From the NCBI RefSeq assembly GCF_900142755.1, contig NZ_FRCA01000010.1:1-64000 (forward strand): a stretch of DNA of 64,000 nt. The letters are read 5' to 3'. A model generated the notes under the pieces. It was not told the DNA's origin and did not search any database. It saw only the letters and a list, made by a program, of their open reading frames with translations. Positions 63,315 through 64,000 of the stretch are shown in pieces. Made by a program: the position numbers and the translations under genes. Source of the stretch: Halomonas cupida. GTDB taxonomy: Bacteria; Pseudomonadota; Gammaproteobacteria; Pseudomonadales; Halomonadaceae. Each line of letters opens with the position of its first letter. Position 1 is the stretch's first letter.

Positions 63315-64000
63315 TCAGGGCTGGAGTGGCGACTGCTGCCCTTGAGCATCGAGAGCTCGGCAGAAGCGTTGCCAGGCAAGGGCCATGGACGTGAGCTGTG
63401 TCCGCGCCTGTAGTGCGCTGTGCACCATGCCGGGCGCCATGTGCTCTCCTACTCGAGCCCCCTGGCTTCGCCATCGTGATGCCGCCCTGGCAATCATCGG
63501 TGACAGAGGGTCCTGTTCAACACTGAGTATTTCGATGCGTGACGCCGGTGGTTCCAGTTGGCTCTGGGCCGGCGCCTGATCGGCAATGAGTTGCCAGGCT
63601 GACATGACGTCAGCTCTGGAGAACAGTGGGGCATCCGCTCCCAGTAAATCGAGGTGAGGCACATCCACCACCGGATAGATCAGACCGAGCAGGATGTCCG
63701 AACCTGTCTTTCGATACCTGAAAGCCGTATCGATGGCGAGGCGGCCACCGGCACTGTCTCCGGCAAGCACTGCCGGGGCACATCGTGACACGACATCCAG
63801 ACAATCCTGCAGTGCCTGGGGGTAGTTGGCCTCGGGCATCAATCGGTAGTCCACGCTGATCACTTCCCGCCCTAGCTCCAGTGCCAGGCCTTCCGCCGCG
63901 GCGTGGTGACTGGCAGGTGAACCGAGTGTCCAGCCACCTCCATGCAGGTACACAATCGGCGCCAGATACCGGGAGGTCGGGGACTGATGACATATGAAGA
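63315..64000 (-). CDS. Alpha/beta hydrolase of the hormone-sensitive-lipase family (5' end outside window)
   Basis: At least 228 residues are encoded in the window and the frame stays open to the edge (ICHQSPTSRYLAPIVYLHGG), so the N-terminus lies beyond it. The HSL-family oxyanion motif HGGGW, nucleophile motif GDSAGG, the acid in VEQDPL and the His in PGMVHS are all present, so the catalytic set is complete. Such enzymes hydrolyse short-chain esters. The GTG within VYLHGG is not a credible start because the conserved motif begins immediately after it. Confidence 0.9.
   Translation of the reverse strand, partial: FICHQSPTSRYLAPIVYLHGGGWTLGSPASHHAAAEGLALELGREVISVDYRLMPEANYPQALQDCLDVVSRCAPAVLAGDSAGGRLAIDTAFRYRKTGSDILLGLIYPVVDVPHLDLLGADAPLFSRADVMSAWQLIADQAPAQSQLEPPASRIEILSVEQDPLSPMIARAASRWRSQGARVGEHMAPGMVHSALQARTQLTSMALAWQRFCRALDAQGQQSPLQP

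Overview
The window looks like the chromosome of a halophilic gammaproteobacterium, most likely Halomonas or a close relative. This rests on moderately high GC, gammaproteobacterial ribosomal operon order with rpmJ between secY and rpsM, the birA-coaX-tRNA(Tyr-Gly-Thr)-tRNA(Trp)-secE-nusG arrangement, and protein sequences close to gammaproteobacterial families. No database search was possible, so the genus is an inference.

Layout. 1-320: the 3' end of 23S rRNA, 5S rRNA and tandem terminators. 320-580: nested short repeats. 580-4832: an iron-uptake locus (PchR-like AraC regulator, Fur-box candidate, TonB-dependent siderophore receptor, overlapping siderophore-esterase-like hydrolase). 5055-6527: a CstA-family transporter. 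6709-8543: birA-coaX. 8655-9291: four tRNA genes with their promoters. 9364-40030: an almost unbroken block of core transcription and translation genes (secE-nusG, rplKA, rplJL, rpoBC, rpsLG-fusA-tuf, the S10, spc and alpha operons through rplQ), with recognisable promoters, attenuator-like hairpins and terminators. 40127-43653: a MocR-type regulator divergent from an MFS-SDR pair. 43687-46587: uvrA.

46695-50764 (perhaps to 50995) is an uncharacterised, same-strand set of three membrane-associated proteins, with one or two possible small ORFs, wedged between uvrA and the yajR-like/ssb pair. It is the best candidate for an undescribed system. 51036-53288: YajR-like MFS and ssb. 53505-60668: accessory metabolism (secreted alpha/beta hydrolase divergent from a MerR regulator; AraC regulator divergent from an SDR-IorA-IorB-XdhC operon, which encodes a molybdenum hydroxylase and its maturation factor). 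60703-64000: LysR divergent from SDR, then a deletion scar made of a truncated LysR and a truncated, frameshifted SDR facing each other, then a hormone-sensitive-lipase-type hydrolase that runs off the end.

No insertion sequence, prophage, CRISPR array or replication origin was recognised.
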